NCBI GenBank assembly: GCA_024403005.1
Contig: JAKSSQ010000108.1
Coordinates: 1-5,939 of the forward strand
Source: Clostridia bacterium
GTDB lineage: Bacteria; Bacillota; Clostridia; Peptostreptococcales; Anaerovoracaceae
Reading direction: 5' to 3'
Length of the DNA: 5,939 bases
The first letter of the stretch is position 1, and each line of letters opens with the position of its first letter. Both the position numbers and the translations under genes were made by a program. This document shows positions 5,894 through 5,939 of the stretch, piece after piece. Below the pieces are notes generated by a model. The model was not told the DNA's origin, searched no databases, and saw only the letters and a list, made by a program, of their open reading frames with translations.

Positions 5894-5939
5894 ATTTAAT
5901 TTTAATTATTTAACTTTCACGATATTAATAAGCACTTCC

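Overview
The window looks like chromosomal DNA of an anaerobic Gram-positive bacterium of the Clostridia (Bacillota). Four things point there: strong Shine-Dalgarno sites of the GGAGG type before the four complete genes, AT-rich sigma-A-like promoters with moderately GC-rich genes, a fragment of a clostridial-type secreted surface protein, and a heavy preference for GAA, AAG, AGA and GCA codons. I cannot name the genus from sequence alone.

Layout: (1) Positions 3-1121 (+) hold the C-terminal 372 residues of a large secreted or surface protein whose start lies outside the window. (2) A strong hairpin at 1152-1183 is a shared, probably bidirectional terminator between this gene and the convergent gene mnmE. 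(3) 1200-3247 (-) is a two-gene transcription unit: a GntR-family (FadR/FCD-like) regulator followed, with a one-base TAATG overlap, by mnmE, the tRNA-modification GTPase. (4) 3248-3473 is a divergent control region with one good promoter per direction. Immediately downstream of each predicted start site lies a near-identical palindrome (GCRATATATYGC); these are candidate operators for the GntR protein. (5) 3474-5798 (+) is a two-gene operon: a PLP-dependent 2,3-diaminopropionate ammonia-lyase (dpaL, homologous to E. coli ygeX) and, 21 bases later, an M20-family metallo-amidohydrolase. (6) 5826-5893 is an elaborate inverted-repeat element built from five copies of CTTTAGC plus GGGGGACGGG/CCCGTCCCCC arms. 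It is probably the operon terminator and possibly a REP-like mobile hairpin. The last 46 bases (5894-5939) are AT-rich and I see nothing in them.

How the parts may work together (inference): the M20 enzyme would remove an acyl group from an N-acylated 2,3-diaminopropionate or a related compound. DpaL would then split the free diamino acid to pyruvate and two ammonia, giving carbon and nitrogen. The divergent GntR regulator would sense a pathway compound and repress both promoters through the twin palindromes. An unexpected consequence is that mnmE, a housekeeping gene normally placed next to mnmG, would share the regulator's transcript and its autoregulation.
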